Positions 51,724 to 63,488 of a stretch of DNA of 64,000 bases are shown piece by piece; position 1 is the stretch's first letter, and each line of letters opens with the position of its first letter. The translations under genes were made by a program, and so were the position numbers. The stretch lies in contig CP091726.1 of NCBI GenBank assembly GCA_022009835.1, positions 620,001 to 684,000 on the forward strand. The letters run 5' to 3'. Under the pieces are notes generated by a model. It was not told the DNA's origin. It searched no databases and worked only from the letters and a program-made list of their open reading frames with translations. The DNA is from Bacilli bacterium (lineage in GTDB: Bacteria > Bacillota_I > Bacilli_A > RF39 > UBA660).

Positions 51724-53170
51724 ATGAGATTACCAGATTTAACTGAAGCAAGAAAAAAAGAACAAAAAAAACCAAAACAGAAGTATCATATGACAAATAT
51801 AAAGTACCAACTTCTATTCACAATATTGGTCATAATAAAAAAATATACTATTTTTAACCTATGGCTGTCAAATGAATGTTCATGATAGTGAAAATATATC
51901 AGGTATTATGGAAGATTTAGGTTATACTAAAGAAGATAATTATGAAAAATGCTGATGTCATTATAATTAACACTTGTGCTATAAGAGAAAATGCTCAAAA
52001 TAAAGTAGTAGGTATTTTTAGGAAGAATAAAAAAATTAAAAAGAAACTAATCCTAATATTATAACCATTATTGGTGGTTGTATGCCGCAAGAAGAATCTG
52101 TATCAGGTATGATAAAAGATAAATATAAATGGGTTGATATTGTTCTAGGAACACATAATATCTATGATATACCAACTCTTTTAGATAATATAAATAAAGA
52201 AAGAAAACAAAATATTGAAGTATATTCTATTGAAGGTAGTATTATAGAAAACTTACCAGTAAAAAGAGATTCTAAAATTAAAGCTTGGGTAAATATTCAA
52301 TATGGTTGTGATAAGTTCTGCTCTTACTGTATTGTTCCTTATACTAGAGGTAAACAAAGAAGTAGATTACCAGAAGATATTCTAAAAGAAGTTAAAAGTC
52401 TAAAAGAAAAAGGCTATAAAGAAGTAACACTATTAGGACAAAATGTTAATGCTTATGGTAAAGATTTAGAACTAAATTATACAATGGCTAATTTACTTGA
52501 AGACACCGCTAAAACAGGTATTGATAGAGTAAGATTTGTAACATCTCACCCTTGGGACTTCTCAAGTGATATGATTGATGTTATCGCAGCATATCCTAAT
52601 ATTATGCCTTATATTCATTTACCAATTCAATCAGGATCAGATAACATTCTAAAGAAGATGAATCGTAGATATACTATTTCTGAATATAAAAAAATCTTTT
52701 TCAATGAATTAAAAAGCTAAAAATACCAGGAGTTAGTATAACAACCGATATTATAGTAGGTTTTTCCAGGTGAAACAGAAGAAGACTTTGAAAAAAACAT
52801 TAGAAATTTATAATGAATTAAAAATATGATTTAGCCTATACTTTTATCTATTCACCAAGAGAAGGAACCCCTGCTGCTAAAATAGAAGATAATATTTCAT
52901 TAAAAGAAAAAGAAGAAAGATTACAAAGATTAAATGCTCTTGTTAATAAATATGCTAGAGAAAATAATGAAAAATATCAAGATAAAAATAGTACCAGTAT
53001 TAATTGAAGGTTACTCTGATAAAGGTGGTAAACTAATGGGTTATACAGATACCATGAAACTAGTCAATGTAGTTGGAGACCCATCTAACATAGGAAGTAT
53101 TGTACCTGTTCGCATAACTGAAGTAAAAACATGGTCAATGGAAGGGGAAGTAGTAAGTGATAGAAAGTAG
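51724..53170 (+). CDS. miaB: tRNA-2-methylthio-N6-dimethylallyladenosine synthase MiaB
   Basis: A radical-SAM methylthiotransferase. N-terminal cluster cysteines in TYGCQMN, NTCAIREN and GGCMPQEE; radical-SAM CxxxCxxC in YGCDKFCSYCIVPYTRGKQR; TRAM domain at the end (VLIEGYSDKGGKLMGYTD). Modifies A37 in tRNAs. Frame breaks at 51775, 51838, 51855, 51945, 52020, 52035, 52720, 52765 and 52825. The next gene overlaps by 14 bp as in the B. subtilis miaB-ymcA pair. Confidence 0.95.
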
Positions 53171-53493
53171 TATTGAAGAATTATTTAATAGTATTAATAA
53201 TTCTAATGAATATAAAGAATATAAACAAATAATAGATATAATTGATAAAGATAAAGATATTAAAGACTTAATTGAAGAAATAAAAATCATTACAAAAAGA
53301 AGCTACATATTTAGAATATCATCATAATGATAAATATAAAGAACTAGATAAGGAAGTAGAAGAAAAAACTAAATTATTAAATAATAATACTAAATATCAA
53401 GAGTATTTAAGTAAACTAAAAAACTTTAATAATACATTACTTGCTTCTTCTTCTTTACTAGAAGATTACTTAGATAGTACTATTAGTATATAG
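53157..53493 (+). CDS. YmcA/YlbF-family protein
   Basis: GTG 53157 overlaps the end of miaB. About 112 residues of charged helices: NSNEYKEYKQIIDIIDKDKD, IKDLIEEIKSLQKEATYLEY, SSLLEDYLDSTISI. In Bacillus, YlbF-YmcA-YaaT bind RNase Y and promote mRNA maturation, competence and sporulation. Synteny with miaB supports YmcA. One break near 53290. Confidence 0.78.
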
Positions 53494-53514
53494 TAACTAT
53501 CTTTTTATTGTGTT

Positions 53515-53620
53515 CACTGTAAGCCTATAGTCTTCCAGTGTTAGTTCAAGACTTATAAATAAGTCTCAAACTAATATATCAACCATATCTATTATATATA
53601 AGCCAAAAAAATATATAATA
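53515..53620 (+). repeat. Intergenic two-hairpin repeat, copy B
   Basis: CACTGTAAG/CTTCCAGTG (53515-53540, one mismatch, 8-nt loop) then GACTTA-TAAA-TAAGTC (53550-53565) and the 3' stretch TATCA..CATA..TATATAAG, AAAAAATATAT. Counterpart of 17829-17935. The 235 bp before the Nudix gene hold no other feature. Confidence 0.55.
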
Positions 53621-53728
53621 AAAATTTATTGCAAATATCCTAGATTTATGATAACATATAACATATAAGATATAAGATATAAGAAAAACAATCTTATTTA
53701 ATATATTAATAAAGTAGGAGATATAAAT

Positions 53729-54225
53729 ATGGAATTATTAAGAGTAGTAGATAAGCAAGGTAATAATACCAATGAAATATTAGAAAGAGAAGAGTTACAT
53801 AATAGAAATAAATTACATAATGAAGTAACTATATATATAATAAATAATAATAATGAAGTATTATTACAAAGAAGAAGTAAAAAAATAGAAGATTTTTCTC
53901 CTGATAAATTAGGTGTAATAGCGGGTCATAGTTTATATAATGAAAATCCTATTGAGACCGCTATTAGAGAAGTAAAAAGAAGAAGTAGGTCTTAAAATAA
54001 ATAAAAAAAGATATACATGAGTTATTACCTAAATATCTTGTAATAGAGGAATATAATAATCATTATATGTATCCTTACTATGTAATATCTGATTTAAAAG
54101 AAAAAGATTTTAGTATTCAAAAAGAGGAATTACAATATGTAAAATGGTATAATATAGATGATATTATTGATATGATTAATAGTAATAATCAAGATATTGT
54201 ATTTAAAAGAAATATTATTATTTAA
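53729..54225 (+). CDS. Nudix hydrolase, IPP-isomerase-like
   Basis: ELLRVVDKQGNNT...REELHNRNKLHNEVTIYI is the start seen in Nudix proteins near IPP isomerase. The Nudix box is GHSLYNENPIETAIREVKEE, then VGL, with two run breaks at 53979 and 54003. It cleaves nucleotide-diphosphate-like substrates; specificity unknown. About 165 residues. Confidence 0.85.
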
Positions 54226-54270
54226 TAAATTAAAAGATATTAATTTACATAAAAAAATAAGTATAATAAT

Positions 54271-54300
54271 GAAGAAAAAAATAACATTTCTTCTTTTTAT
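54271..54300 (+). terminator. Rho-independent terminator
   Basis: GAAGAAA/TTTCTTC, loop of 9, T-rich tail. Confidence 0.65.
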
Positions 54301-54343
54301 TTTTATAGTATTTTTATGATAGAATTAAGGTATAAGGTAGGTT

Positions 54344-56320
54344 ATGAATATGAAATTAAATGAAAAGAGAATAGTAAATGATATAAGATTATTAGCGTTA
54401 GATATGATTGATACCGCTGGTAGTGGTCATCCAGGAATAGCATTAGATATAGCACCGACACTATATACATTATTTGCATATCACTTAAAGTTTGATTTAG
54501 AAAGAAAAGCATGGTGTAATAGAGATCGATTTGTTTTAAGTGCTGGTCATGGTAGTGCTATTTTATATAGTACAATGTATTATTTATTAGACGAATACAA
54601 TTTAGATGAATTAAAAAATTTTAGAAGAATATCATCAGTATGTACTGGCCATCCTGAATATAATTTAAATAATCGTATTGAAGTAACATCTGGACCATTA
54701 GGACAAGGTTTTGCTACATCAGTAGGAATGGCTATTGGAGAAAAATATTTAGAAAGTACTTTTAATAGAAAAAAAGAATACTGTTTTTTTAATTATAATA
54801 TATATACATTAGTATCTGATGGAGATTTAATGGAAGGAATCTCCTATGAAGCTGCTTCACTAGCGGGTAATCTAGGCTTAGATAATCTAATTGTTTTATA
54901 TGATAGTAATGGTGTAACCGCTGATGGTGATTTAGATAAAGTAATGTATGAAAATATTCCAGATCGTTTTGCATCAATGAATTGGGAAGTAATTGTTGTT
55001 AAAGATGGTGAGAATATTGGTGAAATATCTAATGCTATTGAAAAAGGCTAAAAAAAGAGTAAGAAACCTGTTTTTAATTGAAATTAAAAACCAAAATTAG
55101 GAAAAATATTCTAAATATGAAGGGACTAATAGAATTCATTCAAATCTTGATAAAGAAGATTTAGAACAAATAAGAACTAAACTAAAAGGAGGGCCAGCCT
55201 TTACTTATAGTGAAGAAGATCGTAATGCAGCCTTAAAGTTTATCAAAGATGGAACTGAAGACTATTATAGAGAATGGTATTCTGAATATGAAATGTATAT
55301 AGCAAACTCTTCTGATGAAGAAAAAAAGATAGAATAAATTTAGTAATTGAAAACGAAAAAAATATCATTAGATATTGATGCTGTTGTTGATGCTAGTAAG
55401 ATTTTTTTGAAGATAAAACAATGAGAGATATAAATTACCAAATAATGAATGTAATAGGAACATTTATCCCAAACTTTATGGGAGGTAGTGCTGACTTATT
55501 TTGCAGTACTAAAACATATCTAAAAGGAAAAGAAGAGTTTTCAGTAGATAATTATGCTGGTAGAAATATCAATTTTGGTGTCAGGGAAAATCTTATGGGA
55601 GCAATTTTAAATGGACTTGCTCTTACTAATATTCGAAGTTATGGTAGTACTTTTTTAGCATTTTCTAATTATATGATGCCATCAATTAGAATGAGTGCTA
55701 TGATGGATCTGCCAGTAACTTATATCTTTACTCATGATAGTATAAGAGTTGGTGAAGATGGACCAACACATGAACCAATAGAGCAACTAGGAATTTTAAG
55801 AAGTATTCCTAATTTATCAGTCTATAGACCTGCTGACTACAAAGAGTTAATAGGCAGTTGGACAAATATCTTAAAAGAAGGAAAGCCAGCTGTTCTAATC
55901 TTACCAAGAGGTCATAACAACACTATGAAATATACCAATCCTAAAAAAATTGAAAGAGGAGGATATATCATAAGTGAAGTTAAAACAAGATTAGATGTAA
56001 TTCTAATAGCAACAGGTAGTGAAGTAGAACTAGCTATGAATATCAAAGAAGAATTATTAAAAAATTATATTGAAGCCAGGGTAGTAACAATGCCAAATAT
56101 GAATCTTTTCTTAAAACAAGATCGTGATTATATTGAACAAGTTTTCCCATCAGGCTATCGAAGAATGGTAATTGAATTATCAAATGATCCAAATTGGTAT
56201 CGCTTTATCACTTCTGATGAAGACTTTATAGGAGTAACAACTTATGGAAAGAGTGGCACTGAAAAAGAAGTAATGAACTTCTTTGAATTAGACATGATGG
56301 ATTTAGTTATAAAAAAATAA
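54344..56320 (+). CDS. tkt: Transketolase
   Basis: Thiamine-diphosphate enzyme of the pentose phosphate pathway. TAGSGHPGIALDIAPTLYTL, SAGHGSAILYS, GPLGQGFATSVGMAIG and VSDGDLMEGISYEAAS (ThDP/metal motif) in the first half; GGSADLFCSTK, NFGVRENLMGAI, THDSIRVGEDGPTHEPIEQL in the second. About 655 residues. Breaks near 55050, 55080, 55105, 55327, 55360 and 55400. Followed by sirA-yneF as in B. subtilis. Confidence 0.96.
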
Positions 56321-56387
56321 AGAATAACTTATAATTCGACAAAAAAATAATAAATATAGTATGATATCTTATTAAAGGTGATATATA

Positions 56388-56843
56388 ATGAGGACATACT
56401 ATATTTTTTTAATGTTAATAAATACTATAACTATATGTATAAAGATAAACCCTTTAAAATGTATAAAATATTTGAAGAAATATACTATTCAAAAAGATTA
56501 TGATAGTATTAAAAACATATCATGTACTAGAAGAAATAGCTAATCCCTTTAATAAAAATAATGTTAAATGAATATATATATTTTGAATATAAATTAAAAT
56601 ATGGTTACAAAAAGGAAAAGATAACCTTCATTACTTAAATACCACTGAAAAAAAGTGTTTTTAAGAATAAATAACTATAATATAAAGATCGAAACAGAAG
56701 GTAATTATAGTGAGTTTTTTTAATGAAATAAGTAATTATAATAACAATCTATTTGTCTGTGATTTTTGAAAATATGGATTATTTCTGGTTATCTAAACTA
56801 AAAAAACTTTACAAAAAAAGAAGAAAAATTAATAGTACAATAA
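56388..56843 (+). CDS. sirA: SirA-like sporulation inhibitor of DNA replication
   Basis: The corrected protein (~148 residues) begins MRTYYIFNVNKYY and ends with LFVCDFENMDYFWLSKLNKL, matching SirA homologues in outline; in B. subtilis SirA binds DnaA at the onset of sporulation and stops new initiation. The gene order tkt-sirA-yneF is the same, which is the stronger evidence. Highly fragmented by T/A runs, so residue-level checks need a clean sequence. Confidence 0.72.
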
Positions 56844-56864
56844 CTATAGAGAGGAGAAGATAAT

Positions 56865-57075
56865 ATGCTTTTGGGATATATTATATATAGTAATAGGCTT
56901 AGTAGTTGGATTAGTGCTTGGCTTTCTAATAGCAAGAAAATTAATGAAAAAAGAATTAAAGAAAAATCCTCCTATCAACGAGCAAATGATTAAAACAATG
57001 ATGAGTCAGATGGGAAGAACACCATCACAAAAACAAGTAAATCAAATGATGAAGCAAATGAATAAGTTTATGTAA
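56865..57075 (+). CDS. yneF: YneF family membrane protein (UPF0154)
   Basis: About 69 residues: a membrane helix (VIGLVVGLVLGFLIARKLMK) then KNPPINEQMIKTMMSQMGRT, PSQKQVNQMMKQMNKFM, diagnostic for YneF. Function unknown. One break at 56872. RBS GAGGAGA. Synteny with tkt and sirA conserved. Confidence 0.92.
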
Positions 57076-57110
57076 AACTTGTTCATTTTTTCTAATTATG
57101 AAATAAATGT

Positions 57111-57139
57111 TTGCATTTTTGACTGTTTTATAGTATAAT
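57111..57139 (+). promoter_or_regulatory. Promoter of the AMP-ligase gene
   Basis: TTGCAT at 57111-57116, 17-bp spacer, TATAAT at 57134-57139. Confidence 0.7.
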
Positions 57140-57170
57140 ACTCTCATGTGAAAAAAGGGAGATGTTTTAT

Positions 57171-58942
57171 ATGAAAGAATTAACTGGTTATCCATCTATT
57201 GATAATATTCATAATAGAGATTATAATTATTTAGAAAGAAATCCAATTATACCAAATATGAGTATATACAATTCAATTAATTTAATAAGTAATTTTTTTA
57301 TAGAAAAAGAAGAAGCAATTGATTGTTTAGAATTAAATGCAAGTTATGATGAAATGTTAAAAGATGCTATTACTTTATCAAAAGCTTTAAAAGAATTAGG
57401 TATTAAAAAAGGAAGTATTGTATCAGTTGCCATGCCTAATTACTATCAAGCAGTAGTAGTATATCTTGCTTGTAATCGTATCGGAGCAATAACTACATTT
57501 ATAAATGCAATGTCTTCAATCGATGAAGTGCTTGGATACTTAAATGAATTTGAATCAACATTATTTATCAATTATGATAAAGATAATGAATACAATCAAA
57601 AAAATAAAAGAAGGTAGTAAAGTAAAAAAATATAATTACTTTACATAAAAAAAATGAAATAAATACTAAAAAAATTATAGTAGTATTATAACACCTGCTA
57701 ACGGATATAATGATGACTTATCATTTAATGATATAGGAAGTATTTCTAAATACTATAAAAAAATCCAATATATACATTATATGGAGGAAAAGAAGATTCT
57801 TTAATTTTTATTTACTAGTGGTTCAACAGGAAATCCTAAAAAGTGTTGTATTAACAAATGAAAACCTACTTGCTTCAGGTATTTATATGAAGAATACAGG
57901 TAGAATAAAAAGCAAAAAGTTGGTGAAAGATGTTTAGTATGTGTACCATTTACATATCCTTATGGCTTTGCTACTTCAACAGTTATGAGTTTAATATGTG
58001 GTAGAGTAGCAGTTCTTGCTCCTACTTTTAAGTAAAGATAATATTAGATATTATTTAAGTAAAAAAATCCAAATTATGTATTTGGTAGTCCAGCCTTATT
58101 AGAATTAATAAAAAGAAATGTTGAGGTAGGTGATGACTTATCATCAATCCATACTTTCGTATCTGGTGGAGATTTCCTTTCACCATCACAAAATATGGAG
58201 GGTGTAGAGTTCTTTAAAAAACATAATGCTGATGTTACTATATGTAATGGTTCAGGTAATGCCGAAACAGTAGGGACAAATACTATGGCTGTAGGATCTG
58301 TAAACAAACCTGAAACTGTAGGAAGAGTATTAGTAGGAACAAAGGCTATCATAGTAAATCCTGATACATTAGAAGAACTAAAGTACGGTGAAGAAGGAAT
58401 GCTTTGTATAGCAGGTAAGCATCTATATAAAGAATATTATCAAGAACCAGAAAAAACTAAAGAAACTAAGTTTATGTATAAAAAAAATGAATATTATAAA
58501 AACTGGAAATATTGGTGTATTAGACAAAGAAGGTTACTTCACCTTGACTGGAAGAAGTTCTAGATACTATATTAGATCAGATTTAAATAAAGTATATCTT
58601 GAACATATTCAATCAGTAATATCATTAATTGATGTAGTAGAGGCAGCTTGTGTTGTACCAAAACCAGATAAAGACATATTATTCACTAATAAAGCCTATG
58701 TTGTATTAAAAGATGGAGTACTTCCAACTAAAGAAGTAAGTGATCATATAATAAACATGTGTTACAAACCACTTACTAATCCAATGACTGGGGAGACTAT
58801 TCAATTAAAGCCATATGAAATACCAGAATCGATTACTTTCTTAGAAACATTACCTAGAACAGTAGCGGATAAAGTAGATTATAAATTACTTGAAGAATTA
58901 GCTAAAGAAGAAGTAAAAACCAAGAAGAGAGAATTAAAATAG
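57171..58942 (+). CDS. AMP-forming ligase (acyl-CoA synthetase-like)
   Basis: ANL superfamily. P-loop LFTSGSTGNPKSVVLTNENL near 57808, VPFTYPYGFATS, SGGDFLSPSQN, NGSGNAETVGTN, and the TGNIGVLDKEGYFTLTGRSS hinge region. C-terminal lysine region AYVVLKDG, LPRTVADKVDYKLLEEL. About 585 residues. It activates a carboxylic acid as adenylate, probably a fatty acid or cell-wall building block; substrate unknown. ATG 57171 fits GGGAG spacing; ATG 57162 is in frame. Breaks at 57600, 57655, 57760, 57805, 58030, 58065 and 58490. Confidence 0.88.
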
Positions 58943-59019
58943 TTTTTTCTTCTTTTTCACTTGTAAAAAAAGTAAAAAAATTGTATACTTAATATAGATG
59001 ATAGATAGGAGTTGTTTAT

Positions 59020-60852
59020 ATGTATACTGGTATTTATTTTTTAATTGAAGCAATAGTGTATTCGATGTTACTTATGACTGTATATTTTAGAAAGAAAGTA
59101 TTTAAAAAGTAAAAGGAAAATAAAGTATATTCAATACTTGTTGGTGTATCATTCTTTGAACTTATTGTAGAACTTATTTTTGGATTTTTGTTGGACCTAT
59201 GTATAAAGAAATACCTAATGTTAGTTTTTTTGTAGCTAGATTATTTTCTTTCGGGGTAGAACTTTGGATTACTATATTACTCTGCTACGTACTATTTGTA
59301 TGTCTTAATATTAAAAAAAGAAAGAAAGATATATACCTGTAGTTAGAAATGTAGCGATAGTATTAATGATAATATTTACTACTTTGAATTTTATCTTACC
59401 ACTTAACTTTAAATATGATGGATACATTGCTTATACTTATGGACCTAGTGTTAATATTATATATCTTTCGGCTTTCTTATATTCTTTTGTAGGTATTATT
59501 GCATTAATTAGGAATATTAAAAAAATATTAAAGATAAGAGATTTTTTTCCAATACTTATATTTTTTTAATTGTTGGTGGTATTGCATCTTATATTCAATA
59601 TATGAATCCTGGATTACTATTAGCAACACCAATTCATGCTTTTATTACTTTCCTAATGTATTTTACAATAGAGAATCCTGATGTTAAGATGATTGAAGAA
59701 TATCATAAGGCTAAAGAAATATCTGATAATGCAAACGAAGATAAGACTATGTTTTTATATAATATGACTAATGATATCAGGTTAATAACTAAGGATATCA
59801 ATATCAGTACTGATAAAATAATAGATGAAATGAGTAATAAAAAATTAGATAGATATTATATAAATGATTGTTTAAGAACAATTAAAAGAAGACACTGCTA
59901 GATTTACTACTATGACTAATGAAATACTAGATGTTGATAGTATAGATAGTGCTAGTATTAAAGTATATGATGATAAATATAATATTAAATTATTATTAAA
60001 AAAATTAGTAACTGAATATACTGATAAGTGTAATAAAAAAAGAATATATCATTTAGAAATGATATAGCAAGTGATTTACCAGAATATCTATATGGTGATA
60101 ATCTTGGTTTTAAAAAAAATGTTTTAACTAGTATTTTTAGATAATAGTATTAAGTATACTAAAGAAGGTTATATTGAACTTAATGTTAATACTATTATAA
60201 AAAACAATGTAGCAAGACTTATTATTACTGTTGAAGATTCAGGAGTAGGAATATCTCCTGATGAAATGGAAAGTATTTTTTACAAAAGAAAAGAAGAAAT
60301 AGATGGTAGTAATATTAAAAATAATTTATATACTGCTAGAAAACTAATAACTCTAATGGGAGGAACTATTATACCAAACAGTAATTATGGTAAAGGAACA
60401 ATAATGAAAAATAGTTTTTAGATCAGAAAATAGCGGACACTTCTAGTGATAAATATGTTAAATATGAAACAGCTTATGATAAGAAAAAAGTCTTACTTGT
60501 AGATGATAATATATCTACTGAAAAAGATAATAAAGAAACTAATAAAAAGATACTAATATTGAATTAGATTATGTATCATTAGGTAAAGAAGCTTTTAGAT
60601 AAAATAAGAAATAAAGAAAAAAATATGATTTAATTCTATTAGATGAGGTAATGTATCCATTAGATGGAATGACAGTTATGAAAAAAAGTTTAAAGATATT
60701 AGGAACTTCAAAACAACAGTTATTTTATTAACTAGAAATAATGAATATGAATATAATGAAGAATATCTAAAAATATGGCTTCAGTGACTATTTATTAAAA
60801 ACCAATCAATAAAGATAAATTATTTGAAATAATAGATAAGTACTTAAAATAG
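59020..60852 (+). CDS. Hybrid sensor kinase lacking H-box histidine
   Basis: Seven or so N-terminal membrane helices (59020-59680), then a kinase module: the dimerisation helix FLYNMTNDIRLITKDI has Asn where hybrid kinases have His (-MSHEIRTP-). N-box VLTSILDNSIKYTKEGYIEL, ATP-lid VEDSGVGISPDEME and GTIIPNSNYGKGT remain. A receiver domain follows: KKVLLVDDNISTEK, DLILLDEVMYPLDGMTVMKK with phospho-Asp, LKPINKDKLFE. Possibly a pseudokinase that signals by binding or receives phosphate from another kinase. Many A/T-run breaks. Confidence 0.8.
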
Positions 60853-60863
60853 TACTTATTTTT
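60836..60863 (+). terminator. Terminator overlapping the kinase stop
   Basis: ATAAGTACT/AGTACTTAT, 6-nt loop, T run. Confidence 0.75.
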
Positions 60864-60934
60864 CTTTTAAAAAAACAATATATTGCCTTTTATTTATTTT
60901 TATATGATATATTGATATTAACTAAAGAAATATT

Positions 60935-60987
60935 ATGAGTGAGACCATAGGCTCACTCATACCTCGGAAGACTACAGGCTGAAGAGG
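60935..60987. repeat. Tandem hairpins with conserved octaloop
   Basis: ATGAGTGAG-ACCATAGG-CTCACTCAT (60935-60960), perfect 9-bp stem; then an imperfect stem CCTC..AG/CT..GAGG with loop ACTACAGG (60962-60987). Same layout as 19238-19291. Confidence 0.7.
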
Positions 60988-61013
60988 CTAAAGAAAATAT
61001 TATGGAGGATATA

Positions 61014-61488
61014 ATGAATAATATGAATATTAAATTAGAAAAAAAGTTAGATTAGAAGATAGAAATAAATTAGAAAGATTATTACAATTATATTTACATG
61101 ACTTAAGTTTATATTTTCCTATTACTTTTTAATTCTGATATATGTCAGTATGAATATAATTTATATAAATATTTTATTGATAACTATGCTTATTTTTATT
61201 AAGAATGATAAAGATATATTAGGCTTTGTCCTTATAGATGATAATAAGAATAATGATTATGAGATAAGTGAAATATTTGTTTTAAATAATTATAAAAAGA
61301 AATAAAAATAGGTAAAGAAGTAGTAATAAAAGTATTTGATATGTATAAAGGTAATTGGACTATTAAGGCTGTACCTAATTCTAAAATAGCAGAGTCTTTT
61401 TGGAAGAGTGTAGTAAAAAGATTATACTAATAATAATTATATAGGAAAGTATACGGGTAAGTATAATAGATTAGAAATATATTTTTAG
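61014..61488 (+). CDS. GNAT-family N-acetyltransferase
   Basis: Corrected protein of about 157 residues: RNKLERLLQLYLHDLSLYFP, LGFVLIDDNKNNDYEISEIF, KKIGKEVVIKVFDMYKGNW, TIKAVPNSKIAESFWKSVV. This pattern is common in uncharacterised GNATs. RBS TGGAGG. Frame breaks at 61048, 61130, 61195, 61298 and 61425. Confidence 0.75.
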
Positions 61489-61502
61489 TAATGGTGATTT
61501 AT

Positions 61503-62005
61503 ATGATTAGAGAAGCTAATACAAGTGATGCTGCAAGAATAGTTAGAATACATTTAAATTCTTGGCGAAGTACTTATAGTAATGTTTTCCCAAAAGAAGT
61601 ATTTGATAAACAGGAAAGTGAATATAATACTAGAGTAGAAAATATTAAGAAGGCTATAAGGAATGGTACTTCTAATTATGTTCTTCTAGAAGAAGACAAG
61701 ATAGTTAAAGCATTTATCTGCTACGGAGATGCCAGAGGAACTAAGTATAAGGACTATAAAGAAATATATTCTATCTATATAGAAAGTAATAATCAGAAAA
61801 AAGGTTATGGAACTAAACTTATTAAATATTGTTTTTAATATGTTTAAAAAAAGCTGGATATAAAAGAGTTATTATTAGATGTTTAAAAGAAAATACAGCT
61901 AATGAATTTTATCAAAAAATGGGTGGTAAAGTCGTAGAATTAGAGTCTTCTAATGTACATGGTATTGATATAACTGAATGTGTATATGAATTTATTTTTA
62001 GGTGA
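61503..62005 (+). CDS. GNAT-family N-acetyltransferase (RimI-like)
   Basis: IREANTSDAARIVRIHLNSW, RSTYSNVFP, IYSIYIESNNQKKGYGTKLI (acetyl-CoA loop), KENTANEFYQKMGGKVVELE. About 165 residues. ATG 61503 follows GGTGA; ATG 61491 in frame. Breaks at 61838 and 61848. Confidence 0.85.
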
Positions 62006-62006
62006 T

Positions 62007-62031
62007 AAGTACTTATAGAGTACTTTTTTTC
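62007..62031 (+). terminator. Rho-independent terminator
   Basis: AAGTACT/AGTACTT, loop TATAG, T run. Confidence 0.85.
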
Positions 62032-62130
62032 TCTTCGGTAAAAAAATATTACCAATAAATGTATAAAAAAATCATTGACTTAAAAGATATTGTATATGTT
62101 ATATTGAAAGTGCAAGAAAAAGAGGGGGTT

Positions 62131-62612
62131 ATGATGAAAGACGATAAAATGCATTTAATTAATAAAATATTTGATAATAAGAAAGTTAGAACAGTCTGGG
62201 ATAAAGAAAGTGAGAAGTATTATGTTAGTATTATTGATATTATTGAAGTATTAACTGGAAGTGCTAGACCTAGGAAATACTGGAGTGACTTAAAGAAACA
62301 ATTAACTTCGGAAGGAAGTGAAGTGTCCGAAAAAATCGGACAGTTGAAACTTAAGGCAACTGATGGTAAATATCGTATGACTGATGTTACTGATATAGAA
62401 GGAATGTTTAGGGTAATAGAATCTATTCCTAGTAAGAATGACAAATCTATAAAACTCTGAAGAAGCTACTAAAAGACTTGCTGAAAAACATAAATCAGTA
62501 ATACTTGATGGTAATATTAAAGTAGCCAAAGTAGAAAGAGATGATTATGCAAAAGTAAAAGGGGTTATTATAATTAAAAAAAATATTGACTATAAAGGAA
62601 GGAGATGTTTTT
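62131..62612 (+). CDS. Bro-N antirepressor-like protein
   Basis: ATG 62131 or 62134 follows GAGGGGG; promoter-like TTGACT at 62075. Residues VRTVWDKESEKYYVSIIDII, ARPRKYWSDLKKQLTSEGSE and MTDVTDIEGMFRVIESIPSK match the Bro-N/phage antirepressor domain. After a break near 62450 a second segment, SEEATKRLAEKHKSVILDGN, IKVAKVERDDYAKVKG, runs to TAG 62610-62612 and may be part of the same protein. Suggests phage or mobile ancestry; paired with dinD. Confidence 0.72.
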
Positions 62613-62614
62613 AG

Positions 62615-63437
62615 ATGAATGAAATAAAAGAATATACAGAAAAAGATGTTTGATGATATTAAACATATTGATGAGTTTGATAATGAATATTGGTTGGCCA
62701 GAGAATTACAAAAGGTACTTGAATATAAAAAGATGGGATAAGTTTAATAATGTAATTAACAATGCAAAAATAGCATGTAAGAAAAGTAATTATGTATGTG
62801 AAGAACATTTTTCCCAAGTGGGAAAAATGATAGAGTTAGCAAAAGAAGCTAAAAGAACTATATTAGATTATAAATTATCTCGTTATGCATGTTATTTAAT
62901 AGTACAAAATGCTGATCCTAAAAAAGAAGTTGTTGCTTTAGGGCAAACTTACTTTGCTATTCAAACTAGAAAGATGGAATTGACAGAAAGAGAGTATTCT
63001 AGTTTGACAGAAGAAGAAAAAAGATTTTATCAAAGAAATCTAACAAAGAAAGGAAATTATTCATTAAATATTGCTGCACGAAATGCTGGTGTTAAGAACT
63101 TTGATAAATTTCATAATGCTGGATATAAAGGATTATATAATGGTGAAACAGCAGATGATATTGCTAAAAGAAAAAAATTGAGATATCGAGAAGACATATT
63201 AGATAATATGGGTAGTGAGGAATTAATTGCTAATCTGTTTAGAATATCACAGACGGAACAAAAATTAAAAAAAGGGAAAATATAAATTCTGAAAGTGAAG
63301 CAAACAAAAACTCACTATGAAGTTGGAAGTAAGATAAGAAATACTATTAAAGAATTAGGAGGCACTATGCCAGAAGACTTACCTACACCAGATAAAAAGT
63401 TTAAAAAGAACTAGAAAAAAAGAAAATAAGAAATTAA
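62615..63437 (+). CDS. dinD: DNA damage-inducible protein D homologue
   Basis: MFDDIKHIDEFDNEYWLARE, LQKVLEYKK, SRYACYLIVQNADPKKEVVA, LGQTYFAIQTRKMELTERE, GYKGLYNGETADDIAKRK and THYEVGSKIRNTIKELGG with GTMPEDLPTPDKS are unmistakably DinD. In E. coli DinD inhibits RecA strand exchange; it combines Bro-N with a C-terminal domain. Breaks at 62642, 63280, 63310 and 63400. No LexA box was recognised. Confidence 0.92.
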
Positions 63438-63488
63438 AAAAATTAATGATTATAAATATAATATAAAGTAGTAATAAAGGAGGATATT

